A stretch of DNA of 64,000 nucleotides from NCBI GenBank assembly GCA_003254925.1, contig QANZ01002401.1, positions 36,404-100,403 on the forward strand. The letters run 5' to 3'. The notes beneath the pieces are model-generated. The model made no database searches. It was given only the letters and a program-made list of their open reading frames with translations, and was not told the origin of the DNA. Each line of letters starts with the position of its first letter. The first letter of the stretch is position 1. The DNA comes from Chamaecrista fasciculata (Eukaryota; Streptophyta; Magnoliopsida; Fabales; Fabaceae). Positions 45,586 through 56,662 of this stretch are shown here, in pieces. The position numbers and the translations under genes are program-made.

Positions 45586-46165
45586 ACAAATCACATAGAT
45601 TTCTAAGCCAACCCTAAAACTTCTCCTTTGTGAGAGAAAACTCTCTCCGTCGTTAGAGTTTTTCTAAGTGAAACTTTGGGCCGTCGCTGTCTCAGCAGTG
45701 GTGGCCCTTCCTCTGGTTATAGAGTTTTGTGGCGATGACGTTCTGGATCAGGGTCTCCATAGCGGTAAATATGGACTAGACATTTCACGGCGGCTTCTGG
45801 CTTCCACAGTGACTTCCTGGTTTAGTCCTGATTTTTGAATGCTCTTCCATGGCGTCGTTTCGTTTTATTATCTTATTATTGTTGCTTTGAGTCTGTTTGT
45901 GTCTTTTTTTAGAACCATTGGGGTTGCCTGCCATCCTGTTTGGAAGGATTCCTAGATCCGCTAACTTGGCAATTGATTATTTTGCCAATTTGTCTAACAC
46001 GAGGATGTGTCCTCTTTGATGGGTTGTAAACCCTCCACCTTCGTCAGTTAATATCATGTTTAGTGTTGTTGTTTATGCTATGGAGGGGTTGACTATTTTT
46101 ACTTTGTTTACGTTTGTATTATACTTGATTTTACTTTATTTTTGAATGAATTATATTTCACGCTA
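45586..46165 (+). mobile_element. Composite LINE-derived retroposon, copy 1
   Basis: About 580 bp. A leader with CTCTCTCCGTCGTTAGAG and GACGTTCTGGATCAGG is joined directly to a LINE 3' end (CCTAGATCCGCTAACTTGGC, then TTTTTGAATGAATTATATTT). The closely related copy at 54723-55225 still reads as the end of an RNase H domain. The tail is (TA)n rather than poly(A). It appears to be a LINE with EN, RT and most of RNase H deleted. No intact ORF. Confidence 0.5.
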
Positions 46166-46999
46166 TATATATATATATGTTGAAGAGATATAATTTTCTT
46201 GGCTTTATAATTAAGGTTAATACATCCTTCATGACTCATGAGGAGTGCAGTGGAGTGGCCCTATGATGATGTTGCTGTATGCAGCCTAACAATTTGCTTC
46301 GCAAATTAAACACGTGCTCATTAGGATTGAGGATGCGAAGTGCAGTGGAATGGCCGTATATATTATCAAGTAACACAACCCAAACATCATTTTTTTTTTC
46401 TTTTTATGGTATGAGTTCAAGGAATCCTTTGGACCAAATTCTTCCAATCTCATAAATATCCGATACCTTGCTTTATGTTGAGTGGGCCATTATTTTTATT
46501 TATTTTTCGCTTGCTTACTTGTGTGCATGTGCTTGGTTGTACTGAATTTTATTGCGCTCCATAATTATTGTGGCATTGTCATTGTCTCGGACTCATTGGC
46601 TTCATTCATTCGTTCACTCATTGCTGACACTTAGTCAGTGGCACCATTCAATTCAACAACTAAATGTCAAAATCTGACAAGTCTCGTCCCTATCATGAGT
46701 TAGAATGCCAAATAAAATGATAACTTATTAATTTAACATGGGTCCTTTTCACCTCGTTTCTTTTAATTGGTTAAGTTAGTTTTCAAACATTAAAAATTAT
46801 CTTTTAAATGAATTTTTATAGATTTTAAGATATGAGATACTCTACTAACCAATAAAAAAAAAACCTTCAAATGTACCCTAAGGGCACATGTTAGATAAAT
46901 CCATTTAACATATATAAAAATGACATGTGTGGCCTACAATCATGCATAGTTGAAATATCCAGACATTATATTCTGCCTACGTTTATATATATACATATG
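46166..46999. other. AT-rich intergenic DNA
   Basis: I see no gene. The phrase GTGCAGTGGA(A/G)TGGCC is repeated near 46248 and 46341. No other structure is evident. Confidence 0.4.
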
Positions 47000-47361
47000 C
47001 CACACATTTTCAAATTTCAATAGTAATGAATTATTTATGTTTTATTGATATTATTAATTATTGTGAACATACATATATATTGCATTTGCCTACCACATAC
47101 TTAAAATACTTAAAATAGAGAGAAGGGTCCTGTATTTAATTTGACCAGTTTTGTCGTTTACGCGATTATTAAATATTGATAAGAAGAAAATGCCAAAATG
47201 GTGTATGTATAACATGATTTTTGTAAGGGATGGAAAAAGTTTTGGATCACTGATTATTATGATACAGAAAAGGTTGTGATTCCAGAGGAAGAGAAGGAAC
47301 ATCTGAGGGTAAGAAGGAGTGCTCTCCATTATTCAAGAGACTCAGGGTTATGATGATACCA
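47000..47361. repeat. Segmental duplicate A2 (pairs with 44515-44948)
   Basis: This is the second copy of the block at 44515. It begins CACACATTTTCAAATTTC and ends with TCAGGGTTATGATGATACC, then a (TA)n tract. It lacks the T-run and inserted bases of the first copy, and the exon-like stretch is frameshifted relative to it. Confidence 0.6.
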
Positions 47362-47689
47362 TATTATATATATATATATATATATATATGATACAGAGAA
47401 AATGAGAATTTAACTGAATAATATGGATCTTATAATTGATTGAGAAAGGCATGCAAATACATGCATGTGCAGTATTTATAAAAAAAAAAGGGAATAAGCA
47501 AAAGCTCAGCTAACAGAAGCTAACAAACTCATAACAGATTCTGATCCTTACACCTAACTGATCGATTCAGGACTGTTTTATTAGAGACCAAGATGTGGGA
47601 AATTTTCCATGCGCGCGGGAATGAAGAGAAAAATCTCCTTGCTGACGGTTTTTGATTGTTATGGAACAACATGAAAATGAATATGCATA

Positions 47690-48709
47690 TTCAATTCAAG
47701 GTTTGACCTTTTAAGAAATTCATGCTGTATTGACCTTTGTGTATGGTAGCTAGCCCTTCTAGTGACTGTAGGAAAATTATGTGGAAAAATCTTTCTGATT
47801 TAATATATAATTAAATTAATGTTTTTTTTTTATTTTAAAAAATACAAAACTACGTACAACAGTGTAGTCGACATCTTGTTCGGTGTCCCTCTCTTGTTTT
47901 GGAGCTTCACTAGCTTTTGGGCAGCTCCACCGCATCCTTAGGGAGGCAAACCGTTGTGCTAATCTAATGATATATATGCTCCATCATTCCCTTGCAAGCT
48001 CAAGGTGGAGGATCTGAAATTTATGAGGGGATCTGAAATTTACTTATTAGAATCATTCTGATTGTTGGGATTTTTATCATGGGAAAACTCATAAAATTCT
48101 ACTTGAAAATGTATTCACACTACAATCCACTACACCTAAAATTAAGCATCCACTACGTACTCATAAGTCATAAAACTGAAACGGAAAAACACCATCATTC
48201 ATATGTGCTTCACGGAAATGATTCAATTCTAAATGACGTGGTGTGCAAGTGCAGCAGCCAGCCATGCTTCAATAACAATAATACCCAACACTCATCATTA
48301 TGATTTATGAAACTTTTGTCCCCATCATATAATTAAACATAAAATTGGATGAATTCAAGATACAAAGTGCGTTCATATTTAAGAAAAAATACGCATGTCC
48401 AAATCCCAAGTCATACATACGAACATCAAAACACACATTATTATAAATAATTTAACTTGGATGAGTTGCATCACACCGCGCTAGACAAAGTAGAAAGACT
48501 ACTAATCATGTCTTACAACTAATTAACTCACACGTACGCACGTACTAATGTAGCATGGACAATGTTCAAAATAAAACGTGAAATTATATATATTGCACAT
48601 GCGTCATGGGAAAACCTCAATGAGAGACCCTAAACCTAGAAGTGGGGTTATCTTGTAATCACTGAAGCCAGCAGAGAAGAACAAACTTGCCCATTCTTTC
48701 TCGTTTCTA
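47690..48709. repeat. Segmental duplicate B1: OMT7 3' flank (pairs with 52357-53376)
   Basis: About 1.0 kb is repeated at a constant offset of 4667 bp. I noticed a single mismatch (GTTTGACC versus GTTTGGCC) near the left end and none in the other parts I compared. It includes the OMT 3' flank and the last 106 bp of exon 2. A 74-aa open frame (MGKLIKFYLK) present in both copies is a by-product of the identity, not evidence for a gene. Confidence 0.85.
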
Positions 48710-48949
48710 AAAAAAACGTAGCATGGACAAGGAAAGCAAGAAAATGAAACGTGAAATTATATATATTGCACATGCGTCATGGGAAAACCTCAATGAGAGA
48801 CCCTAAACCTAGAAGTGGGGTTATCTTGTAATCACTGAAGCCAGCAGAGAAGAACAAACTTGCCCATTCTTTCTCGTTTCTAAAAAAAACGTAGCATGGA
48901 CAAGGAAAGCAAGAAAATGAAAAGTGAAATTATATATATTGCACATGCG
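48604..48949 (-). repeat. Two extra copies of the OMT7 3' exon end (173-bp period)
   Basis: The final 106 bp of OMT exon 2, followed by 3'-flank sequence with GCACATGCGTCATGGG, appears at 48604-48709 and 48777-48881. The exon proper follows at 48950. The unit length is 173 bp, and each extra copy is cut at the same base (CGTTTCT|AAAAAAAACG). This is a tandem triplication of the gene end. Confidence 0.85.
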
Positions 48950-50313
48950 TCATGGGAAAACCTCAATGAGAGACCCTAAACCTAGAAGTGGGGTTATCTT
49001 GTAATCACTCAAGCCAGTAGAGAAGAACAAACTTGCCCATTATTTCTTTCTCGTTTCTCTCTTTTCCTGTGAGCATAACCATCATGAGCATATCAAAGAA
49101 AAGCTGAGTGTTCACAAATCCATCATCATGTCTATTATTATCACTTTCCCTTCTTTCCCTTTGTTTGTTGTAATTGCTTCCTTGCACTTTTTCAGTATCT
49201 TCACACACTCTTCGTCGTTCCAATTGTGTAAAATCCACTGTGTCATTCAAAGTAATTGTACTATAAGGTTATGATCATCGGTATCTTAAAATATATTTCA
49301 AGATTATATATCTACGTATAAAAATTAAAAAAACATAAATTCCAATATAATATAACTAATGGTATAAAAAGTTAGAGCTGTCAAGAGTTGTTCGTATTCT
49401 CCATAATAGAGGTTTTGATATAAATGTTTCAAAGGCTCTAGTATGAAGATATCTAATTCTCAACCGTGAAATTGTGTTGAAATTCGTCATTCATTAGAGC
49501 TCCATCAATTTTACCTTCAACAAGACGGCATCGGTAGACGGAAATGGAATAGCCTCAAACATGTCTCCACTGACAAACTTGAGATTTCCATTACTTTGTA
49601 GCCCACCAACAACATGTGGCAGATCGAACACAATACATTCCATTTCTGGAAGCATATTCGCTATGGCCTTAGCCAAAGTCCCTGTCCCACCCCCAATATC
49701 AACCAAAGACTCCAACCCTTCGAACACTCCTTTGCACTTATTAACCACCAGGCTACTTACTAATCTCGAGTCACTAGCCATTGTTTCATTGAAATTTTGG
49801 TTCATCTTAGGCTCTTGCCCTGCATACTCTCAAAATGTCTTTTCATGAGTCGTGACAAATGGCGTCAAATCGTCATTTTGGAACCAACTAGGCAGCTTGA
49901 ACCATGGCGTTATGAAGATTGGGTTTAAATGGAATACCAAGAAAGGCCTCATACTTAAAGGGTGGTCCTTCAGAAGAAGGGTGGATGCATCTGTTAGGGC
50001 ATACCCTAATTCTTTGGGAATGGTCATTATCAGTTTCTGGAAGGTTGTGAAGAGAGAAGAAGCCAGAGTAAGTGAGGATTCGCATCAAGCGGTGGATATG
50101 ACGAGTTTTTGAAGGGTGGATTTGGAGAGACGAAATGAGAGTGGGAAGAGGCATGGGCTTTCCATGGTTGTGAATGGTGTCTATTATGTTTAGGTCAATG
50201 GCGGATTTGAGGGACATGGAGTTTAAGTAGCTCAACATGTGGTTCCATATATGGGTTTGAGCTTGGAGGAGTCTTGGTGTTGCAAGCTCTTCGTTGTTAG
50301 TACGGGCTTCCAT
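48950..50313 (-). pseudogene. OMT7: O-methyltransferase pseudogene
   Basis: This subfamily B OMT starts at MEARTNNEELATPR (50313). Exon 1 is 49515-50313 with a donor AAG|GTAAAA. Exon 2 is 48950-49237. Lesions: a 1-bp insertion near 50012 (TTCTTTGGG for TTCTTGGG) shifts the frame after TDNDHSQ; the Trp of TFWEYAG is a stop (TGA at 49830-49832); exon 2 lost about 30 bp after MMM and gained 4 bp near 49043. The SAM loop VDIGGGTGT and the catalytic segment [11 protein letters not shown] are still legible. The shared TATA block is not visible upstream; a GGGTTGGGTTG repeat begins about 155 bp before the ATG. Confidence 0.92.
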
Positions 50314-50466
50314 GATCAGTAATCCTAGCTAGCTATGTTTGTTGAAAATAATGGTTCTAATAAACAAATAATATCTCACTATTAAAAATAAAAAATAAAA
50401 AATAATTTGATAACACTCAAATATATTATTTCCAAAAATATATCTCTTACAATACTCACATATATT

Positions 50467-50640
50467 TAGGGGTGAGCACGGGTTGGGTTGGGGCGGGTTG
50501 AGGGGAAATCCCAACCCAACCCACACATCAATTTGCGGGTTGGGTTGGTTTGGGTTTTATGATTTTTAAAATTCAACCCGAACCAACCCAACCCGCAGAG
50601 TTGCGGGTTGGGTTGGGTTGAACCGCAGGTTGAGTTTGTA
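50467..50640. repeat. GGGTTGGGTTG fold-back repeat upstream of OMT7
   Basis: Inverted copies of GGGTTGGGTTGGG and CCAACCCAACCC follow TAGGGGTGAGCACGGG, a phrase resembling the ends of hAT-type elements. It lies where the other OMT genes carry their promoter flanks. A right terminus was not identified. Confidence 0.45.
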
Positions 50641-52221
50641 ATTTTTTTTTTTTAATTTTCATTATAAAAAATATTATTATAAATTTGTGGGTAGTGAATA
50701 AAAAAACTTACACATAAAAAATGTTAAAAAACATAGATTTTATATATATAAATATAAATCAATTAAAATATATTCTATAAAATATGTAAATGTAATACAN
50801 AAAAAAAAAATAGCCTCACATACACAAATTTTTGTTTTTAGAATTGCCTTGATCAATACCACCAAATTGATGCAACTCCCTTTTGTAGACAAGAGGATAT
50901 AATATTTTATTGTTAGTAAATTACTCACGAAGATATTAGAAGCAAGAGGCGGCAATGGAGAGCTAGGCATCCCGATGATGATGCATCATCGTATAGGTGG
51001 CAAGATAGCATAGAGTGGTGGCTTGCTAGGTTGCATACAATGCAAGTTTCATCCTGATCCCCATTTTCACATGCATGGCTCAATATATGTTATTTATTTA
51101 TTTATTATTTATTAGATGAATATATATGTATCTATATCTATAAATATTATATAGTTCCACCCCTTTATGGTTGGTCAAAATTATTGAATTAAAAAATTAA
51201 AAAAGAAAAAACAAACACTCACTTTTCTCTAGCTAGCCCACGTTCATCTCACCCAAACATTTACAAATTAATAAAATATCAATTTTTATCCTAAATGTAT
51301 GAGATAATTTCAAATTGGTCCTAAATATTTTATTTATTTTAGATGAATCTTACATATTTTTATAATTTTTCAAATTGGTCCCAAACTTACTCATTTATCA
51401 AAATAATTTTTTTTTTAATCTTTAACTTTAATTAATTTAAACGTACATACCAAGCCCTAATAACTTATATTGTTTATTTATATTAGACCTTTGATCCTTA
51501 TGAATTTAACAACCGCTGCATTTATAGGCAATTTCTCTCCCAAATTTAATAACTACCATATGTTATCCATTGTTTTAAAAATAGGACCGCATCGACCGGT
51601 TGAATTGAAAACTGTGATCCGATTCGAGAACCATGAAAACCGCCATGCTCAAAATTCAGTAAAACCGGTGGTGGATCGATTGGATTGGCCAATTTTTATG
51701 TTTTATTATCTTTTAATTCTTAGATTTTTTTTTTATATATTTTTATGGGTCAAATGTGAAAGAATATTGACTATAAACCTAAATATAATAAAGAAAGTGA
51801 TCACGTCACTTAATGACATTAATATTGATAAATATTATAAAATTGACTATATTTATATAATTCGTGTCAATATATAAAACTTATATTTATATTAATATTT
51901 CAATTATATTTTACTTAATTATAATTATTAGAATTAGAATTTATCATATTTAGATTTTTTATATTATTTTTAATTTACTTATTTGTTTCCGGTCCAATCT
52001 TAGTTTTTACTAATAAACCTTGAACCGATACATCAATTGGTTCAATAACCGGTTCAATTTTTAAAATCTTTGATATTATCCGTCAATAACACTAGTGCCA
52101 TACATAAACTCTGCTCATCCAACTTTAAATGTATCCATTTATATATATGAAAAATGCTCCCAAACCAATATATATTAATTTCTTTTTTTTTTTGGTCTAG
52201 AATATATATTAATTTGAAGGG
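50641..52221. other. Intergenic DNA between OMT7 and OMT7b
   Basis: I see no gene. One N lies at 50800. At about 51137-51190 there is a truncated relative of the Helitron-like units at 58360 (TATTATATAGTTCCACCCCT). A fold-back MITE lies at 51572-52072. Confidence 0.45.
51572..52072. mobile_element. Fold-back MITE with ACCGGTT ends
   Basis: The left end (TTTTAAAAATAGGACC, then CGACCGGTTGAATTG) pairs with the right end (GGTTCAATAACCGGTTCAAT, then TTTTTAAAATC). It is about 500 bp long and AT-rich inside with no gene. The superfamily is uncertain. Confidence 0.45.
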
Positions 52222-52356
52222 TAAGTTACACTTTGGTACCATGTGGTTTGACCCTATTTCACTTTGATAAATTATGAGGAATGCTTGGTCACATTGCTTG
52301 AGCCAACTTGTTTAACCTAATTGATCCTTACACCTAACTGATCGATTCAGGAGTGT

Positions 52357-53376
52357 TTCAATTCAAGGTTTGGCCTTTTAAGAAATTCATGCTGTATTGA
52401 CCTTTGTGTATGGTAGCTAGCCCTTCTAGTGACTGTAGGAAAATTATGTGGAAAAATCTTTCTGATTTAATATATAATTAAATTAATGTTTTTTTTTTAT
52501 TTTAAAAAATACAAAACTACGTACAACAGTGTAGTCGACATCTTGTTCGGTGTCCCTCTCTTGTTTTGGAGCTTCACTAGCTTTTGGGCAGCTCCACCGC
52601 ATCCTTAGGGAGGCAAACCGTTGTGCTAATCTAATGATATATATGCTCCATCATTCCCTTGCAAGCTCAAGGTGGAGGATCTGAAATTTATGAGGGGATC
52701 TGAAATTTACTTATTAGAATCATTCTGATTGTTGGGATTTTTATCATGGGAAAACTCATAAAATTCTACTTGAAAATGTATTCACACTACAATCCACTAC
52801 ACCTAAAATTAAGCATCCACTACGTACTCATAAGTCATAAAACTGAAACGGAAAAACACCATCATTCATATGTGCTTCACGGAAATGATTCAATTCTAAA
52901 TGACGTGGTGTGCAAGTGCAGCAGCCAGCCATGCTTCAATAACAATAATACCCAACACTCATCATTATGATTTATGAAACTTTTGTCCCCATCATATAAT
53001 TAAACATAAAATTGGATGAATTCAAGATACAAAGTGCGTTCATATTTAAGAAAAAATACGCATGTCCAAATCCCAAGTCATACATACGAACATCAAAACA
53101 CACATTATTATAAATAATTTAACTTGGATGAGTTGCATCACACCGCGCTAGACAAAGTAGAAAGACTACTAATCATGTCTTACAACTAATTAACTCACAC
53201 GTACGCACGTACTAATGTAGCATGGACAATGTTCAAAATAAAACGTGAAATTATATATATTGCACATGCGTCATGGGAAAACCTCAATGAGAGACCCTAA
53301 ACCTAGAAGTGGGGTTATCTTGTAATCACTGAAGCCAGCAGAGAAGAACAAACTTGCCCATTCTTTCTCGTTTCTC
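52357..53376. repeat. Segmental duplicate B2: OMT7b 3' flank (pairs with 47690-48709)
   Basis: This near-identical copy of 47690-48709 lies in the same orientation. Homology also includes a short block at 52324-52352 (47543-47571), separated by a deletion of about 115 bp relative to copy B1. Past 53376 this copy continues into normal OMT exon 2, where B1 goes into the triplicated unit. Confidence 0.85.
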
Positions 53377-53484
53377 TCTTTTCCTGTGAGCATAACCATC
53401 ATGAGCATATCAAAGAAAAGCTGAGTTTTCACAAATTCATCATCGATATCTCCCTTGTCATTTTCCATCATCATGTCTATTATA
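53271..53484 (-). pseudogene. OMT7b: 3' exon fragment of an O-methyltransferase
   Basis: About 70 codons of exon 2 remain, from IIDMMMENDKGD to LGSLIEVFP. Homology stops at about 53484, where 'ttatgggaccaaaa' tandem repeats begin. The catalytic HDW, the intron and exon 1 are absent. It is the remnant of a gene once next to OMT7, sharing its 3' flank. Confidence 0.92.
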
Positions 53485-54000
53485 AATGAAACCTTTGTCA
53501 TAGTTATGGGACCAAAATTGCAACAAAAAAAGTTATGGGACCAAAATGAAACTTTTGTCATAGTTATGGGACCAAAATTGCAACAAAAAAATTATGAGAC
53601 AAAAATGAAACCTTTGTCATAGTTATGGGACCAAAATTGCAACCAAAAAAGTTATGGGACCAAAATGAAACNAAATGTAAATCCAGGGACTGATTTGCTA
53701 GTTTACTCAATTTTTATGTTTAAAAATGTAAATCCAGTCATCATGCCAAGGTGGAAAAAAAAATAAGAATGCTCCGTCATGATGCCACGTAATCAAGTCA
53801 GACAAAAAAAAATGACACATAAGCAAAAAAAATTGCCACATGTGTATTGAGTCAAAATTGAGGGCATAATTGAAACGTTGGTTGCACATTGAGGGCATAC
53901 CCGAACAAAATGAAACGTTAAGGGCATAACTGAAAATCACTCCAAACGTTAGGGGCATGAAAGGGTGTTTTGCCTTTTTTTTTTTAAAAAGGTGATGGAC
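53485..54000. repeat. Tandem 'ggaccaaaattgcaac' repeat and flank
   Basis: About two and a half units of roughly 62 bp (ACCTTTGTCATAGTTATGGG, then ACCAAAATTGCAAC) lie at 53485-53671, ending at a single N (53672). The phrase AAATGTAAATCCAG then recurs at 53675 and 53725. This is probably MITE-derived, and the N marks uncertain assembly. Confidence 0.55.
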
Positions 54001-54182
54001 CATTTCAATATTTCATCATTTGAGAGAAAATATTTTATTGTTTCTAATTTCTAGATGCCTTGAAATGTGTTAATATCATTATATGCACGGGCGTTGGCTT
54101 TTATACTACAAAAAAATATTTTAACTCTTTGCCGTGGCGAATAAAACTGTCATAAAAAGGTCAAACATAGCTGCCAATATTT

Positions 54183-54720
54183 ATAAGGAGGGAAAATATG
54201 GGCGCTGCAAAAATAGAACTTTGTTTAAAAGATATTTTGCAACTTAAATACTTAATGGCTGGCTATCAAAACTAATTTATGTAGCAACTTTTTCGTTGTG
54301 AAAAGAAAATATTTGCAATGTCATTTTGCAACAGAAAGTTCGTTGAAAATTCATTCAGACAAAGATCGCTGCAACAGTAAGGATTTCCGCCGTGATATGG
54401 ACTTGTGCAGCAAGATGACTTGCATTGCAAAAGGAAGTTTTCATAGCAACTTTAATAGCACTGAGAACAGCTTATTTTGCAACGACTACTTTTTTTATTG
54501 CAACGACTTATTGTTGCTACTGCTTTCTTTCATCAAACAAGATGTCGGCGCTACCGAGGAGTGTTTTTACAACAAGTTTTGTTCTGCAAAATGTGCATAA
54601 AAATAGATTCCCAGTTAATGTTTAATTATATTTCAAATAAAATTCTCTCATAAATACTTTTAAAAAACAACAAAAAAATGTATGTAAAACTTGTAATATA
54701 CATTTATATGTATATAATAA
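54183..54720. repeat. Duplicate C1 of a GCAAC-rich repeat (pairs with 60645-61305)
   Basis: The sequence from GGAGGGAAAATATGG to TATACATTTATATGTATATA is repeated at 60645. It is dense in TTTGCAAC, TTGCAACGA and similar motifs, like the subterminal repeats of a CACTA-type element; ACTACAAAAAAATATT lies 80 bp to the left. A 100-aa open frame (MKRKYLQCHFATESS) spans it but looks repeat-derived. Confidence 0.55.
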
Positions 54721-54722
54721 AA

Positions 54723-55225
54723 ATCTCTCTCATGAGAGTCGAGTTTTCTCTCAAACCTCTCATCGTGAGGGATTATCTCTCTCTTTCATGAGATTTAACC
54801 CTATCTCATATTAGGATTATTGGCGGTGCTCTTTTCTGTGTGTCTTTTGCAGCGGTGGTTTTTGACGGTTTTCCTTCCCATATCTGTGTGCTCTATGCTC
54901 GTGTCCGTGTGTTTTCTGCGGCGGGTTTTGTGGCAGAAGCGTTCTGGATCTGGTCTGGTTTTTTTTTGTGTTTCCAATTCTTTAGATGATTTTAGCTTTA
55001 GTTGGGTCCCTAGATCCGTTAACTTGGCAGCTGATTGTCTTATCAATTTTTCTGACACGAAGATGGGTCCTCTTGGATGGGTTGCAAACCCCCAACTTTC
55101 GTCAGTTGATGTTCTTTCTAGTTTTCTTGTTGATGTTAGGGAGAGATTTGATTATTTTGTTGTGTTTTTGTTTGTACTGTGCTTGGCTTTGTCTTGCTTT
55201 TGAATGAATTATGTTTTAGGCAAAT
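54723..55225 (+). mobile_element. Composite LINE-derived retroposon, copy 2
   Basis: Related to 45586-46165. A leader with CTCTCATGAGAGTCGAG and GCGTTCTGGATCTGG is fused to the end of LINE RNase H, read here as FSFSWVPRSVNLAADCL. The 3' end is TTGAATGAATTATGTTTTAG followed by a (TA)n tail. It interrupts duplicate C: the equivalent position near 61305 lacks it, giving a paralogous empty site at TATATAATA. Confidence 0.6.
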
Positions 55226-55249
55226 ATATATATATATATATATATATAT

Positions 55250-55404
55250 AATACTGATAAAACTATTCAGAATTTCCAAACACAGATTAACTACTCCTTC
55301 AAAATGCTTCGATCTTTTGAAGCAAATTTATGTTTGGACATAAACATAAAATATAACAATTATATTCCAAACACGCCTAGAATATGTATAGTAGTTTTTT
55401 GTTT

Positions 55405-55440
<36 letters not shown>

Positions 55441-55860
55441 GAGAGAGAGAGAGAGAAGTATTTCTAATTAATATGTTTAAATTTCTTTGATGAATCAAAT
55501 TATTATTGATCTCTTTACAAAAGTGGCCACAAATGCTTATATTTAAAAAAAGAAAAAAAATATTGGAGTCATGCAAATTGATTTTAATGAGATATCGAAT
55601 TCGATATATTTAATACTAAAATAGCATTATTGGGACAAGATATATGTAAGTCAGAGATACGAGATCATTATGGGATAGACATATATATATATATAATATA
55701 TGATATATGATGTTAGTGGACAGACCTCCCATATTTATAAAAGTATAATAATCTACAATTTCTTCAATCGTTTTCTATAGTACTATATACAAGCTTTATT
55801 TATTTCGTATTTAATATTAATATTTTGGCCACATTGTATTTTGATCTTATATGTTTGGGC
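55250..55860. repeat. Duplicate D1 (pairs with 62088-62540)
   Basis: Sequences such as CCAAACACAGATTAACTACT and GCATTATTGGGACAAGATAT recur in the same order at 62088-62540. A shorter third copy of part of it is at 62577-62690. Together with duplicate C it brackets OMT8. Confidence 0.65.
55405..55456. repeat. Palindromic (CT)n(TA)n(GA)n microsatellite
   Basis: A (CT) run passes through (TA)7 into (GA)8. The whole tract is an inverted repeat that can form a hairpin or cruciform. Confidence 0.9.
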
Positions 55861-55926
55861 GAATTTCAATCTAATTTTTTATTACTAAATTGATCCAATT
55901 TGTTTTCATAACTTCTTATTTTTTAG

Positions 55927-56213
55927 TTTCAACCTATGAAGCATGGACACGGACACGGACACACCGACACACCAAATTTTTAAGATTACACGACACGACA
56001 CGGCATATATTTATATATAAAAATAATTAAAAATTCATATTTTTTTATGAAAACTCTAAGAATTAGAATATCTATACATAATATATGTCATAAAAATTGA
56101 TTTTATATTTTGAAACTTATGAATATGTGTCGTGTGGTTGTCGTACGGGTGTCGGACACGGACACGTGTCTGACACGGTGACACGGCTTTGAAATGAAGT
56201 GTCCATGCTTCCT
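55927..56213. mobile_element. Fold-back MITE of the 'gaagcatggacacgg' family
   Basis: The left end, CTATGAAGCATGGACACGGA, matches the reverse complement of the right end, CCTAGGAAGCATGGACACTT. The interior is AT-rich. Length about 287 bp. A related single arm lies near 36930-37005. Confidence 0.6.
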
Positions 56214-56662
56214 AGGTTTCAACCACTAAAGAAGTATTTGTTGGATAATTTTGACAATTTTAAATAATTTTTTTAATCAAATCACTCATATATCAATTTG
56301 ATTAACCAATTAAAAATAATTAATTTGATTAACCAAATCAAAACAAACTAACAAAATAGTGGTTGGGGTGATACAATTTTAATGGTTTAGAAATTTATTT
56401 TTTATATTATCAATTTGATCCGAAATTAAAATGATAGTTTACACTTTAAAACGATCTCAAGCCATGCATATGATGAAAGACCAAAATACACATTATTTTA
56501 AAAGATTTCACTTACATGAATTGCATCACACCACGCTAGACAACATAATAAAGAAAAACAACAAATCATGGCTTGCAACAAACTTACACATACCCACATA
56601 CTAGCGTAACATATAAACAAGGAAAGCAAGAAAATGAAAAGTGAAAGTATACTGCATGTACG

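Noticed and set aside
48079..48303. 74-aa ORF (MGKLIKFYLK) present twice, at 48079 and 52746
   Set aside because: The identity comes from the 1.0 kb segmental duplication; composition and lack of a recognisable domain argue against a gene.
50467..50640. GGGTTGGGTTG runs as interstitial telomere
   Set aside because: The unit is not the plant telomere TTTAGGG and both strands are mixed as a fold-back.
54298..54600. 100-aa ORF shared with 60753-61088
   Set aside because: It lies in a GCAAC-rich duplicated repeat. Sharing reflects duplication, and the second copy has an internal tandem repeat in it.
54820..55203. 127-aa ORF as a host gene
   Set aside because: Its middle (SWVPRSVNLAADCL) is the end of a LINE RNase H, so it is part of a retroposon.
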